A stretch of 26,412 nucleotides of DNA, from contig JBFWIF010000027.1 in the NCBI GenBank assembly GCA_050256135.1, positions 1 through 26,412 on the forward strand, given 5' to 3'. Source of the stretch: RZYP01 sp050256135. GTDB taxonomy: Bacteria; Bacillota; Negativicutes; Acidaminococcales; Acidaminococcaceae. Positions within the stretch are counted from its first letter, which is position 1, and each line of letters opens with the position of its first letter. Under the pieces are notes generated by a model. It had not been told where the DNA came from, did not search any database, and was given only the letters and a program-made list of their open reading frames with translations. Positions 1 through 6,529 of this stretch are shown piece by piece. A program made the translations under genes and the position numbers.

Positions 1-129
1 AAAACTGCTCTTTTCGGGATGGATAAACTCAAAGCAGAGCTTTCGGCTCTGAACAAAGACAAACTGACTGCGCAGCAAGAGCTGGCAGACAAGAATAAAT
101 TGATTGCTACGCTGGATAATCAGATTTAA
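1..129 (+). pseudogene. 5' part of DUF3084-like coiled-coil gene, cut by in-frame TAA
   Basis: Reading frame 1 is open from the window edge to a TAA at 127-129. It encodes a charged, heptad-like stretch (for example LKAELSALNKDK) of the same coiled-coil character as the protein that resumes in the same frame directly after the stop. The true start lies upstream of the window. The simplest reading is one DUF3084-like gene broken by a nonsense change or a sequencing error. The stop is clear in the sequence. Whether the gene is dead, read through, or mis-sequenced cannot be decided here. Confidence 0.6.
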
Positions 130-153
130 GAAACTACTTCCAGCCTTGAAGAT

Positions 154-957
154 ATGCAGCGAGAACGCGATGCCATTAATGCGCAGCTGCTTGACTTGCA
201 GGACCGCTATGCGCAGGCCGGCGAAGATCTGTCTGCTATGAAGGCGGAAGTAGAAGCATTGGAAGCTTCCCGCAGCAAGCTGAACGCGGAAATCAAAGAG
301 CTGGAAGATGCGACAGCGCGTCTGAAAGCCGGTCTGATTGCCATTCGAGAAGGCGAAGTAGTCTTCCGAGCCGGCGAAGTTCTTTATGCCGGTATCCTGC
401 AGGCCGGGTTGTCAGAAGAGGAAAACGGCAAGCAGATGGATGCTTTCCTTGCTGCTGCTAATCAGGACATATTGTCGCACATGGAAGTTAAGACCAAAGA
501 CCTACAGGTGCTCTGGCTACCTAATAATATGGTACAGGAGGCGAAAAAACTCCTTGCCGCATCAAAAGGCACGATGTATGTGCGTATCTGCGCAGCGGGC
601 AATATTATTTCCGGTGAGATGGCAGTCAGCCGTCTGGAAATGGTGCCTAATAAGATTATTTACAAAGAAGGACAGAAGATTCTGTCGGAAAATATCACTA
701 TCGTGGATGATGGACGTAATATTAATTCTGCCCTGATGTATTTGCTCAGTGAGATCAATAAGACGGCTGTGGCAGCAGGCGTGATGCCGGATCCGCTGAC
801 GGGCAAGGTGGGCAATATCGATGCTGCCTCCATGATTGAAATATCTGGCAAAATGCGGGAACTGGGCGGCAATGTTGTTTTGACAGCCTATGCTAAGCAG
901 GACATCAATGTGGCTGGCCCTGTGCTCTTACGCCTGGAAGTGAAGCGCAATGAGTAG
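154..957 (+). CDS. DUF3084-like protein, C-terminal portion after an in-frame stop
   Basis: The 267-residue frame starts with a long coiled coil (about residues 1-60, rich in E, K, L and A). A globular part follows that begins near VVFRAGEVLYAGIL (about residues 69-82), which resembles DUF3084 proteins of cyanobacteria and Negativicutes; those usually carry N-terminal membrane segments and a coiled coil. Function is unknown; a membrane-anchored cytoplasmic role is the usual expectation. The ATG at 154 has no convincing Shine-Dalgarno sequence, and the same frame continues upstream as coiled coil through the TAA at 127-129, so 154 is probably not the natural start. The last 8 bases overlap the next gene, implying translational coupling. 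The family assignment rests on motif memory only. Confidence 0.7.
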   Translation: MQRERDAINAQLLDLQDRYAQAGEDLSAMKAEVEALEASRSKLNAEIKELEDATARLKAGLIAIREGEVVFRAGEVLYAGILQAGLSEEENGKQMDAFLAAANQDILSHMEVKTKDLQVLWLPNNMVQEAKKLLAASKGTMYVRICAAGNIISGEMAVSRLEMVPNKIIYKEGQKILSENITIVDDGRNINSALMYLLSEINKTAVAAGVMPDPLTGKVGNIDAASMIEISGKMRELGGNVVLTAYAKQDINVAGPVLLRLEVKRNE

Positions 958-1363
958 CGGCTATCTTCTGGGTATCGATCCCGGCAGCAGCAAAACCGGC
1001 GCAGCTTTGCTCAGCAAACAGGGTGAAATTATCAGGCAGGATGTTATTCTGATGAATAATTTTGCTCAAGGGCTGGCAGAATTTTTGCGTCAGGCAGAGC
1101 CGGAAATCTGCGTTATCGGCAATGGTACTACCAGCCAAGCGCTTCAGGATACTTTGGCGCAAATACTGCCTAACTTGAAAATCGTTGTTGCTGATGAAGC
1201 GCATAGTACGGAAGAGGCAAGAACACTCTATTGGGAACTTAATCCGCCGCAGGGCTGGCGCAGGTTCATGCCATTGGGTATGCTTACGCCGCCGGTGCCC
1301 TTGGACGCGTACGCAGCAGTTGTGCTCGCCAGAAGGTTTCTACAAAAAAAAAATAATTTTTAA
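950..1363 (+). CDS. RuvC/YqgF-like RNase H-fold protein
   Basis: This 137-residue cytoplasmic protein opens with LLGIDPGSSKTGAAL, the first-strand Asp motif (DPG, Asp10) of the RuvC/YqgF (RuvX) RNase H-like superfamily. A second-strand acidic/Gly segment (ICVIGNGTTS) and a C-terminal LDAYAAVVLARR segment follow, the latter supplying a late Asp as in these nucleases. The family includes Holliday junction resolvases and pre-16S rRNA processing nucleases. The length is that of YqgF, but the sequence is not typical RuvX, and a separate housekeeping copy is likely elsewhere. The start ATG overlaps the stop of the DUF3084-like gene by 8 bases, so the two are probably co-translated. No clear hairpin terminator follows, only A/T runs. 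Nucleic-acid cleavage is inferred from the family. Confidence 0.8.
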   Translation: MSSGYLLGIDPGSSKTGAALLSKQGEIIRQDVILMNNFAQGLAEFLRQAEPEICVIGNGTTSQALQDTLAQILPNLKIVVADEAHSTEEARTLYWELNPPQGWRRFMPLGMLTPPVPLDAYAAVVLARRFLQKKNNF

Positions 1364-1438
1364 AACTTTTTTTGAAATTAAAGAAGGAGTTTTTGCAGAA
1401 AAAGCGAATATACTGTTTTGTAAGTGTGTGAAAAGTGC

Positions 1439-1513
1439 TTGCAATAATGTAAATTTTGATATAGTATGAACGTAGTACAGATTTTCAGATTTACTGCATT
1501 ATTTGTTTATAAT
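1439..1513 (+). promoter_or_regulatory. Two candidate promoters for porin 1
   Basis: Upstream candidate P1: TTGCAA at 1439-1444, 17-bp spacer, TAGTAT at 1462-1467 (TATAGT at 1460 is an alternative). Downstream candidate P2: TATAAT at 1508-1513 inside the string TTGTTTATAATAT, which recurs with small changes before all four porins; its -35 is poor. The two -10 boxes are 46 bp apart, almost as at porin 4 (48) and unlike porins 2 and 3 (24 and 25). The rest of the 1364-1438 gap is A/T-rich with no gene seen. Confidence 0.55.
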
Positions 1514-1550
1514 ATCCGGAAGGACAGGTTGATTTTCGAAACATTCAGGG

Positions 1551-1648
1551 TGATGTCGAGGAAACAAGGTAACTCGGATGTTGAACTGATGGATGAGAAG
1601 AAAGACCTCCCAGAAGGATTTTATAAAAATAAAATTTCCTAAAGGGGG
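1551..1648 (+). promoter_or_regulatory. Structured porin leader RNA, copy 1
   Basis: The leader has two parts. First, CGAG (1557-1560) and CTCG (1573-1576) close a 12-base loop GAAACAAGGTAA, the block most conserved across all four porin leaders. Second, an A/U-rich hairpin: AGGA (1615-1618) and TTTTAT pair with ATAAAA and TCCT (1637-1640), with a two-base bulge. CCTCC at 1606-1610 can also pair with the Shine-Dalgarno GGGGG at 1644-1648, which would hide the ribosome site. The pairing was worked out by eye; the regulatory role is inferred. Confidence 0.5.
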
Positions 1649-1657
1649 AAAAGTATT

Positions 1658-2902
1658 ATGAAAAAATCTTTAGTACTCGCAATGGCAATGGCTCTTGGCA
1701 TTTCTGCTACCGCTTTTGCTGCAAACCCATTCTCTGATGTACCTGCTGGTCACTGGGCATATGCTTCTGTAGCTAAATTGGCTGCTGCTGGCATCGTTGA
1801 CGGTTATCCAGATGGCACCTTCAAAGGTGACAACCTGATGACTCGTTATGAAATGGCTCAAATCGTTGCTAAAGCTTACGCTAAAGGCGCAATTGGTGCT
1901 GACGACAAATTGATGGCTGAATTCGCTGACGAACTCGACAACCTCGGCGTTCGCGTTGCTAAACTCGAGAAAAAATCCGATAACGTAAAAATTACCGGCC
2001 AATTCCGTGCAGGCTACAAAGCTTATGACAATGCTATAAGCGATGGTAAAATTCCAGCAGCTTATACTGGTTACAAGGCAGAAGGCCGTACCCGTTTATT
2101 CATCAGCGGCGAAGTTAATCCTGACTGGACTTACGGCGCTATGATTGAAAACACTCAAAACTTTGATACTAATGCTCAAGAACAAGAAACTAAATTCCGT
2201 CGTGCTTTCGTAAAAGGTAACCTCGGCAGCGGCGTAAAAGTAACTGCTGGTCGTCAATACTTCAAAATCGGCGCTGGCTATACTGCTGATTTGACCGGCG
2301 ACGCTGTAAAAGTTGATTTCGGTAAAGTTCTGAAAGGTACCGCTTTCATCGGCCGTTTTGATTCCGATAATAAAATTACTAATGGAACTAATAATGATGT
2401 CTATGGTCTCGGCCTTGCTTATGATTTCAACAAAGACCTCTATATGAATGCAGCTGTATTCAGCGTAGATGACAATGGACTTTCCGGACTTATTGACCGT
2501 GAAATCTATTCCGCAGGTCTTGGCTACAAATTTGACAAAAACACCAAACTGTATGCCGAATACATCAAATCCTCCGAAGATGATTCTCAAAAGAACGATG
2601 ACGGTTGGGCAGCAACTCTTTCCTACAAAGGTGCTAAAGCTTCCAAAGCTGATTCCTGGGGCGCATATGTAACATACTATGATCAAGCAGCTACTACTAT
2701 GATTGATGCAGCAAGCGAAGGTATTGGCGATATGGAGAAAAACTATTTCCTTAACAGCGGTATCAAAGGTTATGAAGTCGGCGTAGGCTATACTCTTGCT
2801 AAAAACGTTTTGGCTGAAGTTTCCTACTATGATCTCGAAAACAAAGAAAACAGTTCTATCGACAACAACATGTTGTGGTCCCGCGTAACTTTCAGCTTCT
2901 AA
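1658..2902 (+). CDS. SLH-domain outer-membrane porin 1 (OmpM-like)
   Basis: This is a 414-residue major-porin type. A signal peptide ends after ATAFA (about residue 21). An SLH domain follows (FSDVPAGHWAYASVAKLAAAG, DGYPDGTF, TRYEMAQIVAKA; about 24-80), then a short coiled coil (LDNLGVRVAKLEKK), then a beta-barrel of alternating aromatic strands ending in SRVTFSF with the C-terminal Phe used for BAM recognition. In Negativicutes the SLH domain binds polyamine-decorated peptidoglycan and ties the outer membrane to the wall while the barrel passes small solutes. It has its own promoters and terminator. Its 5' coding sequence and codon choices (TCTGCTACCGCTTTTGCTGC) match porin 4 more than porins 2 and 3, so 1 and 4 are sister copies. 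The strongly biased codons suggest high expression. Confidence 0.93.
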   Translation: MKKSLVLAMAMALGISATAFAANPFSDVPAGHWAYASVAKLAAAGIVDGYPDGTFKGDNLMTRYEMAQIVAKAYAKGAIGADDKLMAEFADELDNLGVRVAKLEKKSDNVKITGQFRAGYKAYDNAISDGKIPAAYTGYKAEGRTRLFISGEVNPDWTYGAMIENTQNFDTNAQEQETKFRRAFVKGNLGSGVKVTAGRQYFKIGAGYTADLTGDAVKVDFGKVLKGTAFIGRFDSDNKITNGTNNDVYGLGLAYDFNKDLYMNAAVFSVDDNGLSGLIDREIYSAGLGYKFDKNTKLYAEYIKSSEDDSQKNDDGWAATLSYKGAKASKADSWGAYVTYYDQAATTMIDAASEGIGDMEKNYFLNSGIKGYEVGVGYTLAKNVLAEVSYYDLENKENSSIDNNMLWSRVTFSF

Positions 2903-2937
2903 TTTTAGAGACTGATTGTTATTCAGAACAAACCTCC

Positions 2938-2968
2938 AAAGAGACGAGCTTATGCTCGTCTCTTTTTT
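2938..2968 (+). terminator. Rho-independent terminator of porin 1
   Basis: GAGACGAGC (2941-2949) and GCTCGTCTC (2954-2962) form a perfect 9-bp stem with a TTAT loop, extended by AAA/TTT, followed by a run of six T. It lies 35 bp past the porin 1 stop. Confidence 0.9.
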
Positions 2969-2998
2969 ACTTTTGCGTGTCGACTATATGGAGGATAA

Positions 2999-3103
2999 AA
3001 GATTTATTCCTTGGGATTAGGATATAACTTTGTGGTAACTAGCAAAAAGCAAGCAAAGATAGAGCTGAATCCCGAGAATATAGTTCGGATGACGATGGTG
3101 AAA
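2999..3103 (+). pseudogene. Probable decayed porin remnant
   Basis: The frame at 3002-3031 reads IYSLGLGYNF. The porins have IYSAGLGYKF (porin 1) or IYTAGLGYKF (porins 2 and 3) at a late barrel strand, so 8 of 10 residues match porin 1. Near 3082-3092, AGTTCGGATGAC resembles the AGTTCGGTGAC near the end of porin 2, and the hairpin at 3104 resembles the one after porin 2. No start or intact frame survives. The segment is short, so this is a suggestion supported mainly by its position at the left edge of cassette unit 1. Confidence 0.4.
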
Positions 3104-3145
3104 GGCAAAAAAAGAGGCGAGCATCTGCTCACCTCTTTTTTTGCC
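3104..3145 (+). terminator. Bidirectional terminator-like hairpin at left edge of cassette unit 1
   Basis: GGCAAAAAAAGAGG (3104-3117) pairs perfectly with CCTCTTTTTTTGCC (3132-3145); the inner GAGC/GCTC pairing continues past one mismatch. Runs of A and T on both sides allow termination in either direction, including of the arsR gene at 3453. The core (GAGGCGAGCAT) matches the hairpin after porin 2 at 13890, which makes it a likely relic of an ancestral porin terminator. Confidence 0.65.
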
Positions 3146-3146
3146 T

Positions 3147-3442
3147 AAGATCCCTCCGCTACGGTCGGGATGACCTGTTACTTTCATTGGGAGCACTCTA
3201 TCCTGTCATTTCGAGCGCAGTCGAGAAATCTTGTTGAATGTTAATACCTTAAGATCCCTCCGCTGCGGTCAGGATGAAATGTTACGCCTATTGGGAGCAT
3301 TCTATCCTGTCATTTCGAGCGCAGTCGAGAAATCTTGGTGAATGTTAATGCCTTAAGATCCCTCCGCTGCGGTTAGGATGACCTGTTACTTTCATTGGGA
3401 GCACTCTATCCTGTCATTTCGAGCGCAGTCGAGAAATCTTGG
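3147..3442. repeat. 104-bp tandem repeat, about 2.8 copies, with inverted ends
   Basis: AAGATC starts at 3147, 3251 and 3355, giving an exact 104-bp period twice and then a partial copy. Each unit begins with AAGATCCCTCCGCTRCGG...GGATGA and ends with GTCATTTCGAGCGCAGTCGA...AATCTTG, and these ends are imperfect inverted repeats of each other (about 28 bp). That makes each unit MITE-like or REP-like. The units differ at only a few positions. It carries no ORF. It abuts the 3' end of arsR; a single diverged unit sits at the same place in cassette unit 2. Confidence 0.85.
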
Positions 3443-3452
3443 TTTTAACTTC

Positions 3453-3812
3453 TTATTTGTTCTTTTCAATTACATGTTCAGCGGCTTTGCCGAAGATGTC
3501 CTTGACATGATCATCGTCGAGGGAGTAGAAGACGTTTTTGCCTTCGCGTCTGGAACGGACAAGGTTAGCCTCCCGCAGAATACGCAGCTGATGAGAGATG
3601 GCAGATTTTGTCATGTTAAGCAGGACCGCCAAGGCACAGACGCACATTTCATTTTGACTTAAGGCACAAAGAATGTTGCACCTGGTACTGTCACCCATAA
3701 TTTTGAATAAGGACGAAACTCCGGACAGTACATTTTCCTCGTACATTTTCGCACGAACTATCTCCACAATACCGGCATGAATCATTTCGCATTCATTGTT
3801 GTTGTTTCTCAT
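3453..3812 (-). CDS. ArsR/SmtB-family metal-responsive repressor (CadC/SmtB type), copy 1
   Basis: This 119-residue winged-helix repressor has the recognition segment MTKSAISHQLRILREANLV and the wing REGKNVFYSLDDDHV. Both metal sites of the SmtB/CadC group appear intact. The alpha-5 site is D100, H102, H113 and E116, with the same spacing as SmtB D104/H106/H117/E120. The alpha-3N site candidates are C8, H12, C57 and C59, comparable to CadC C7/C11/C58/C60. Zn or Cd/Pb sensing is therefore expected; the Cys/His set cannot settle which. The start at 3812 has AGGTGA four bases upstream. An ATG at 3851 in the same frame lies within the -10 box and is unlikely. The gene diverges from the HMA/ATPase operon, which it probably represses together with itself. 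Confidence 0.93.
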   Translation of the reverse strand: MRNNNNECEMIHAGIVEIVRAKMYEENVLSGVSSLFKIMGDSTRCNILCALSQNEMCVCALAVLLNMTKSAISHQLRILREANLVRSRREGKNVFYSLDDDHVKDIFGKAAEHVIEKNK

Positions 3813-3849
3813 TAAATCACCTACATTTTTCAGGGAAATCTCTAAAAAC

Positions 3850-3879
3850 ATTATAGTTTGCAGCGGAGCGTTTTGTCAA
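3850..3879 (-). promoter_or_regulatory. arsR promoter, copy 1
   Basis: On the minus strand, TTGACA (3879-3874) and TATAAT (3855-3850) are both perfect consensus boxes with an 18-bp spacer. Transcription would start just before the arsR Shine-Dalgarno. The same layout is found at 14447-14476. Confidence 0.8.
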
Positions 3880-3897
3880 AATTGATTATTTTTACGC

Positions 3898-3958
3898 TTG
3901 ACAGTTGAGCAATCATTCAACTATAATTTAAGCATAAAGTTGAATGATTGCTCAACTG
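3898..3958 (+). promoter_or_regulatory. HMA/ATPase operon promoter with paired ArsR operators, copy 1
   Basis: TTGACA (3898-3903), 18-bp spacer, TATAAT (3922-3927). A perfect 21-bp inverted repeat (arms 3902-3922 and 3938-3958, 15 bp apart) brackets the -10. Each arm contains TTGAGCAATCATTCAA or its complement, itself close to the 12-2-12 SmtB/CzrA operator pattern (TGAnCA...TTCA). So there are two operators, one filling the -35/-10 spacer and one covering the transcription start. Repression by the divergent ArsR protein is inferred. Confidence 0.85.
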
Positions 3959-3981
3959 AAAAATAGGTGGAGGGATATATT

Positions 3982-4203
3982 ATGAAAAAATCTTTTAAAT
4001 TAGTTGGTCTTGGCTGCGCGAACTGCGCTGCAAAAATGGAAGAAGCTATCAGCAAGTTACCAGAGGTTTCAGCTGTAACTATAAACTTTTTGACGACAAA
4101 AATGACAATAGAGGGCGAACGGGAAGACATGGAAAACATTGTAACAGCGGCAGCGAAAATTATTAAAAGCTATGAGCCCGATGTAGAAATTACCAAGGCG
4201 TAA
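3982..4203 (+). CDS. Stand-alone HMA-domain metallochaperone, copy 1
   Basis: The 73-residue cytoplasmic protein is a single heavy-metal-associated (ferredoxin-like) domain. The metal loop is GLGCANC with ligands C12 and C15, followed by the usual amphipathic helix AAKMEEAI. The CANCA form is that of Zn/Cd-ATPase N-terminal domains rather than the MTCxxC of copper chaperones. The next gene is a P1B-ATPase that lacks its own HMA domain, so this looks like the detached metal-delivery domain. I chose the ATG at 3982 because GGAGGG lies seven bases upstream; a GTG at 3967 in the same frame overlaps that ribosome site. It is first in the ArsR-controlled operon, 11 bases before the ATPase. Confidence 0.9.
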   Translation: MKKSFKLVGLGCANCAAKMEEAISKLPEVSAVTINFLTTKMTIEGEREDMENIVTAAAKIIKSYEPDVEITKA

Positions 4204-4214
4204 AGAGGTGCAAG

Positions 4215-6068
4215 ATGAATTTTAACAATCACCTTTTGAGAATTGGGACGGCTGCCGCTATTTTTACGGCAGCCTTGGTGCTGGATTTCGATAACTCGAT
4301 ATTGAATCTGGCACTTTATTTTGCTGCGTATTTCATCGTGGGCGGGGACGTTGTTCTGCGAGCTTTGCGCAATATTCTGCAGATGCGGCTATTTGATGAG
4401 AATTTCTTAATGTTTATCGCTACCGCCGGTGCCTTCTTGATAGGAGAATATCCTGAAGCCGTTGGCGTCATGCTATTTTACCAGATAGGTGAATTGTTTC
4501 AAAGTTATGCTGTCGATAAGTCAAGAAAGTCCATTGCTGAATTGATGAATATTCGTCCTGATTATGCCAATGTAAAGCGTGACGGCACAATAACGAGGGT
4601 AGAACCAGACGATGTTTTAGTCGATGACGAAATTGTTGTCAGGCCAGGTGAAAGAATCCCCCTTGACGCTGTTATAACTGTCGGTTCCTCATTGGTTGAT
4701 ACATCCTCTCTGACTGGTGAAGCTGTGCCGCGTGAGGTGACAGTGGGTTCAGAACTGCTGAGCGGCTGCATAAACATCAACGGACTCTTAACTGCGCGCG
4801 TTACCAAAGAATTTGGTGATTCGACGGTAAGTAAAATTCTTGACTTAGTGGAAAATGCCACTGCTAAAAAATCGAAGTCCGAAAATTTCATTACGAAATT
4901 TGCCAAGGTTTATACACCGGCTGTGGTTATCCTAGCTGCGCTGCTGGCGCTTGTTCCTCCATTAACTTTCAGTGATGCGCCTTTCTCAGAATGGCTTTAC
5001 CGAGCTTTGACTTTTTTGGTTATCTCTTGTCCCTGTGCTTTGGTTATTTCTGTACCGCTTAGTTTTTTTGGCGGGATAGGTGGGGCTTCCAGATGCGGTA
5101 TCTTAGTCAAAGGAGGCAATTATCTCGAAGCTTTGGCAAAAACAGAGACTGTCATTTTTGATAAGACAGGCACCTTGACCAAAGGTGTTTTTGAGGTGCA
5201 GGAGATTGCAGCTAAGAAGATGGCACCGGAGAAACTATTGGAACTGGCAGCTATGGCAGAAAGTCATTCTAATCATCCGATTTCCATGTCCTTGAAGAGA
5301 GCCTATGGCAAAGAAATTAAAGACGAGCTTGTTACGGATGTACAAGAAATTGCAGGGCTTGGTATTCAGGCCGACATCGAAGGCAGGAAATTATTGGTAG
5401 GTAATGCCAAACTGATGTCTGACCAAGCGATTAGATATGATGAACCGGATAATATTGGTACAGTTATCCATATAGCTGTGGACGGAAACTATACTGGCTA
5501 TATCATTATTGCTGATGAAATAAAAGAGGATGCTGACAGGGCTATTAAGCGGCTTAAGGCAGAGCAGGTCAAACATACGGTCATGCTGACTGGTGATCAA
5601 AAAAGTGTTGGCGAACAAGTTGCCAAAAAATTAGGTATTGATAAGGTTTATGCAGAACTGCTGCCTGCTGATAAAGTCAAGAAATTGGAAGAACTTATGG
5701 CAAAAGATACTAAAAGAGGAACAGTTGCTTTTGTAGGTGATGGGGTTAATGATGCTCCGGCCTTGGCAAGAGCGGATATCGGCATTGCTATGGGCGGTTT
5801 GGGTTCGGATGCTGCTATCGAAGCGGCTGATGTCGTAATTATGACTGATGAACCTTCCAAAATTGCGAGCGCCATTAAGCTTGCCAAACGCACAGTTTTG
5901 ATAGCCAGGCAGAATATTTTCTTTGCTTTAAGTGTGAAGGCAGCCGTATTGATCTTGGGGGCGTTGGGATTAGCTAACATGTGGGCAGCTGTTTTTGCTG
6001 ATGTCGGAGTTTCGATTATAGCAATTCTTAATGCTATCCGGGTCTTGGAAAGCAGCCAAAGTTTTTAA
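4215..6068 (+). CDS. cadA: Zn/Cd/Pb-exporting P1B-type ATPase, copy 1
   Basis: This 617-residue inner-membrane pump starts directly with membrane helices and has no N-terminal HMA domain. Motifs in order: actuator TGEAVP (E169), metal-binding CPC in the membrane (272-274), phosphorylation DKTGTLT (D316), HP pair (H354-P355), and hinge GDGVNDAPALARAD. Near the C-terminus are a Lys in ALSVKAAV and an Asp in FADVGVS, the pattern of the P1B-2 subgroup (ZntA/CadA) that moves Zn, Cd or Pb out of the cytosol. CPC with this Lys/Asp pair argues against copper transport. AGAGGTG precedes the start. The gene is co-transcribed with the chaperone and controlled by the divergent ArsR protein. Whether Zn or Cd is the real substrate is unknown. 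Confidence 0.93.
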   Translation: MNFNNHLLRIGTAAAIFTAALVLDFDNSILNLALYFAAYFIVGGDVVLRALRNILQMRLFDENFLMFIATAGAFLIGEYPEAVGVMLFYQIGELFQSYAVDKSRKSIAELMNIRPDYANVKRDGTITRVEPDDVLVDDEIVVRPGERIPLDAVITVGSSLVDTSSLTGEAVPREVTVGSELLSGCININGLLTARVTKEFGDSTVSKILDLVENATAKKSKSENFITKFAKVYTPAVVILAALLALVPPLTFSDAPFSEWLYRALTFLVISCPCALVISVPLSFFGGIGGASRCGILVKGGNYLEALAKTETVIFDKTGTLTKGVFEVQEIAAKKMAPEKLLELAAMAESHSNHPISMSLKRAYGKEIKDELVTDVQEIAGLGIQADIEGRKLLVGNAKLMSDQAIRYDEPDNIGTVIHIAVDGNYTGYIIIADEIKEDADRAIKRLKAEQVKHTVMLTGDQKSVGEQVAKKLGIDKVYAELLPADKVKKLEELMAKDTKRGTVAFVGDGVNDAPALARADIGIAMGGLGSDAAIEAADVVIMTDEPSKIASAIKLAKRTVLIARQNIFFALSVKAAVLILGALGLANMWAAVFADVGVSIIAILNAIRVLESSQSF

Positions 6069-6098
6069 AAAATATAAACATCTATTAAAAAATGATAT

Positions 6099-6124
6099 TT
6101 ACAAATAAAAACAATTATTTGTAA
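6099..6124. repeat. Inverted repeat after the ATPase gene, copy 1
   Basis: TTACAAATAA and TTATTTGTAA form a perfect 10-bp inverted repeat with a six-base spacer and no T tail. The left arm is kept in copy 2 (near 16719) but the right arm is changed. It could be an operator or an mRNA 3' stabiliser. The rest of 6069-6238 is A/T-rich, conserved in part with copy 2, and includes the half-hairpin AAAAGAATATTC at 6172-6183. Confidence 0.4.
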
Positions 6125-6238
6125 GAATGTAAATATGCATAATAGGAATAACGTGGTAAAATAGAAACGATAAAAGAATATTCTGTATATTCGACGGGGT
6201 TTCATAAGGAAATATTAATAAAGAGAGGAGGATTAGAA

Positions 6239-6400
6239 ATGATACGCAGTTTTGAAAAACATGGTAGTTATTATTTTGATGATGGGCGTGAAACCATCGA
6301 AACGGTGGAATTAATTGATTGCAATTTGGTTGTCTATGACAGACTTTTTGGCTATCTGTACAAAAGTAAAACCATAGCTGAATATGAAAAAGAAGATTAA
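6239..6400 (+). CDS. Conserved 53-residue small protein, copy 1
   Basis: ATG at 6239 preceded by GAGGAGG with a seven-base spacer; stop TAA at 6398-6400. The product begins MIRSFEKHGSYYFDDGRE and continues with TVELIDCNLVVYDRLFGYLY to an acidic/basic C-terminus. It is short, soluble, probably beta-rich, with one Cys and no signal peptide or membrane segment. The equivalent ORF in unit 2 has exactly the same length and frame, with many third-position changes and mostly conservative residue changes, which is good evidence that it is translated. I do not recognise the family. It lies after the metal ATPase and converges on the ABC exporter gene. A conserved stretch after it (GCGACC...ACAGGCCGCG then T-rich, about 6415-6450) may be a weak terminator. 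Confidence 0.75.
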   Translation: MIRSFEKHGSYYFDDGRETIETVELIDCNLVVYDRLFGYLYKSKTIAEYEKED

Positions 6401-6486
6401 TCCTGGAAGACAGAGCGACCGAATGCAACAGGCACAGGCCGCGCTTTTTATTTAAAATTCATGGACGATTTTTATCTATGTTAATC

Positions 6487-6521
6487 AATGGGCCAAAGGG
6501 TAATGCCCCCTTTGGCCCATT
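6487..6521 (+). terminator. Terminator between the small ORF and the convergent exporter gene, copy 1
   Basis: ATGGGCCAAAGGG (6488-6500) and CCCTTTGGCCCAT (6508-6520) form a perfect 13-bp stem with a seven-base loop, followed by TTTAGCTTTTT. The T-rich side is on the plus strand; the minus strand has only a weak T tail, but the stem could still protect the exporter mRNA end. Confidence 0.75.
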
Positions 6522-6529
6522 TTAGCTTT

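Noticed and set aside
1551..1648. Porin leader as a known metabolite riboswitch
   Set aside because: I could not match the loop GAAACAAGG or the fold to any riboswitch consensus I know, and the element lacks a large multi-helix core, so it is left unnamed.
3147..3442. Possible CRISPR array
   Set aside because: The period is 104 bp with the whole unit repeated; there are no unique spacers between short repeats and no cas genes nearby.
4215..6068. Copper-transporting ATPase (CopA)
   Set aside because: The late-membrane Lys and Asp residues and the CANCA form of the partner HMA protein fit Zn/Cd pumps, and the regulator is SmtB/CadC-like rather than CsoR- or CopY-like.
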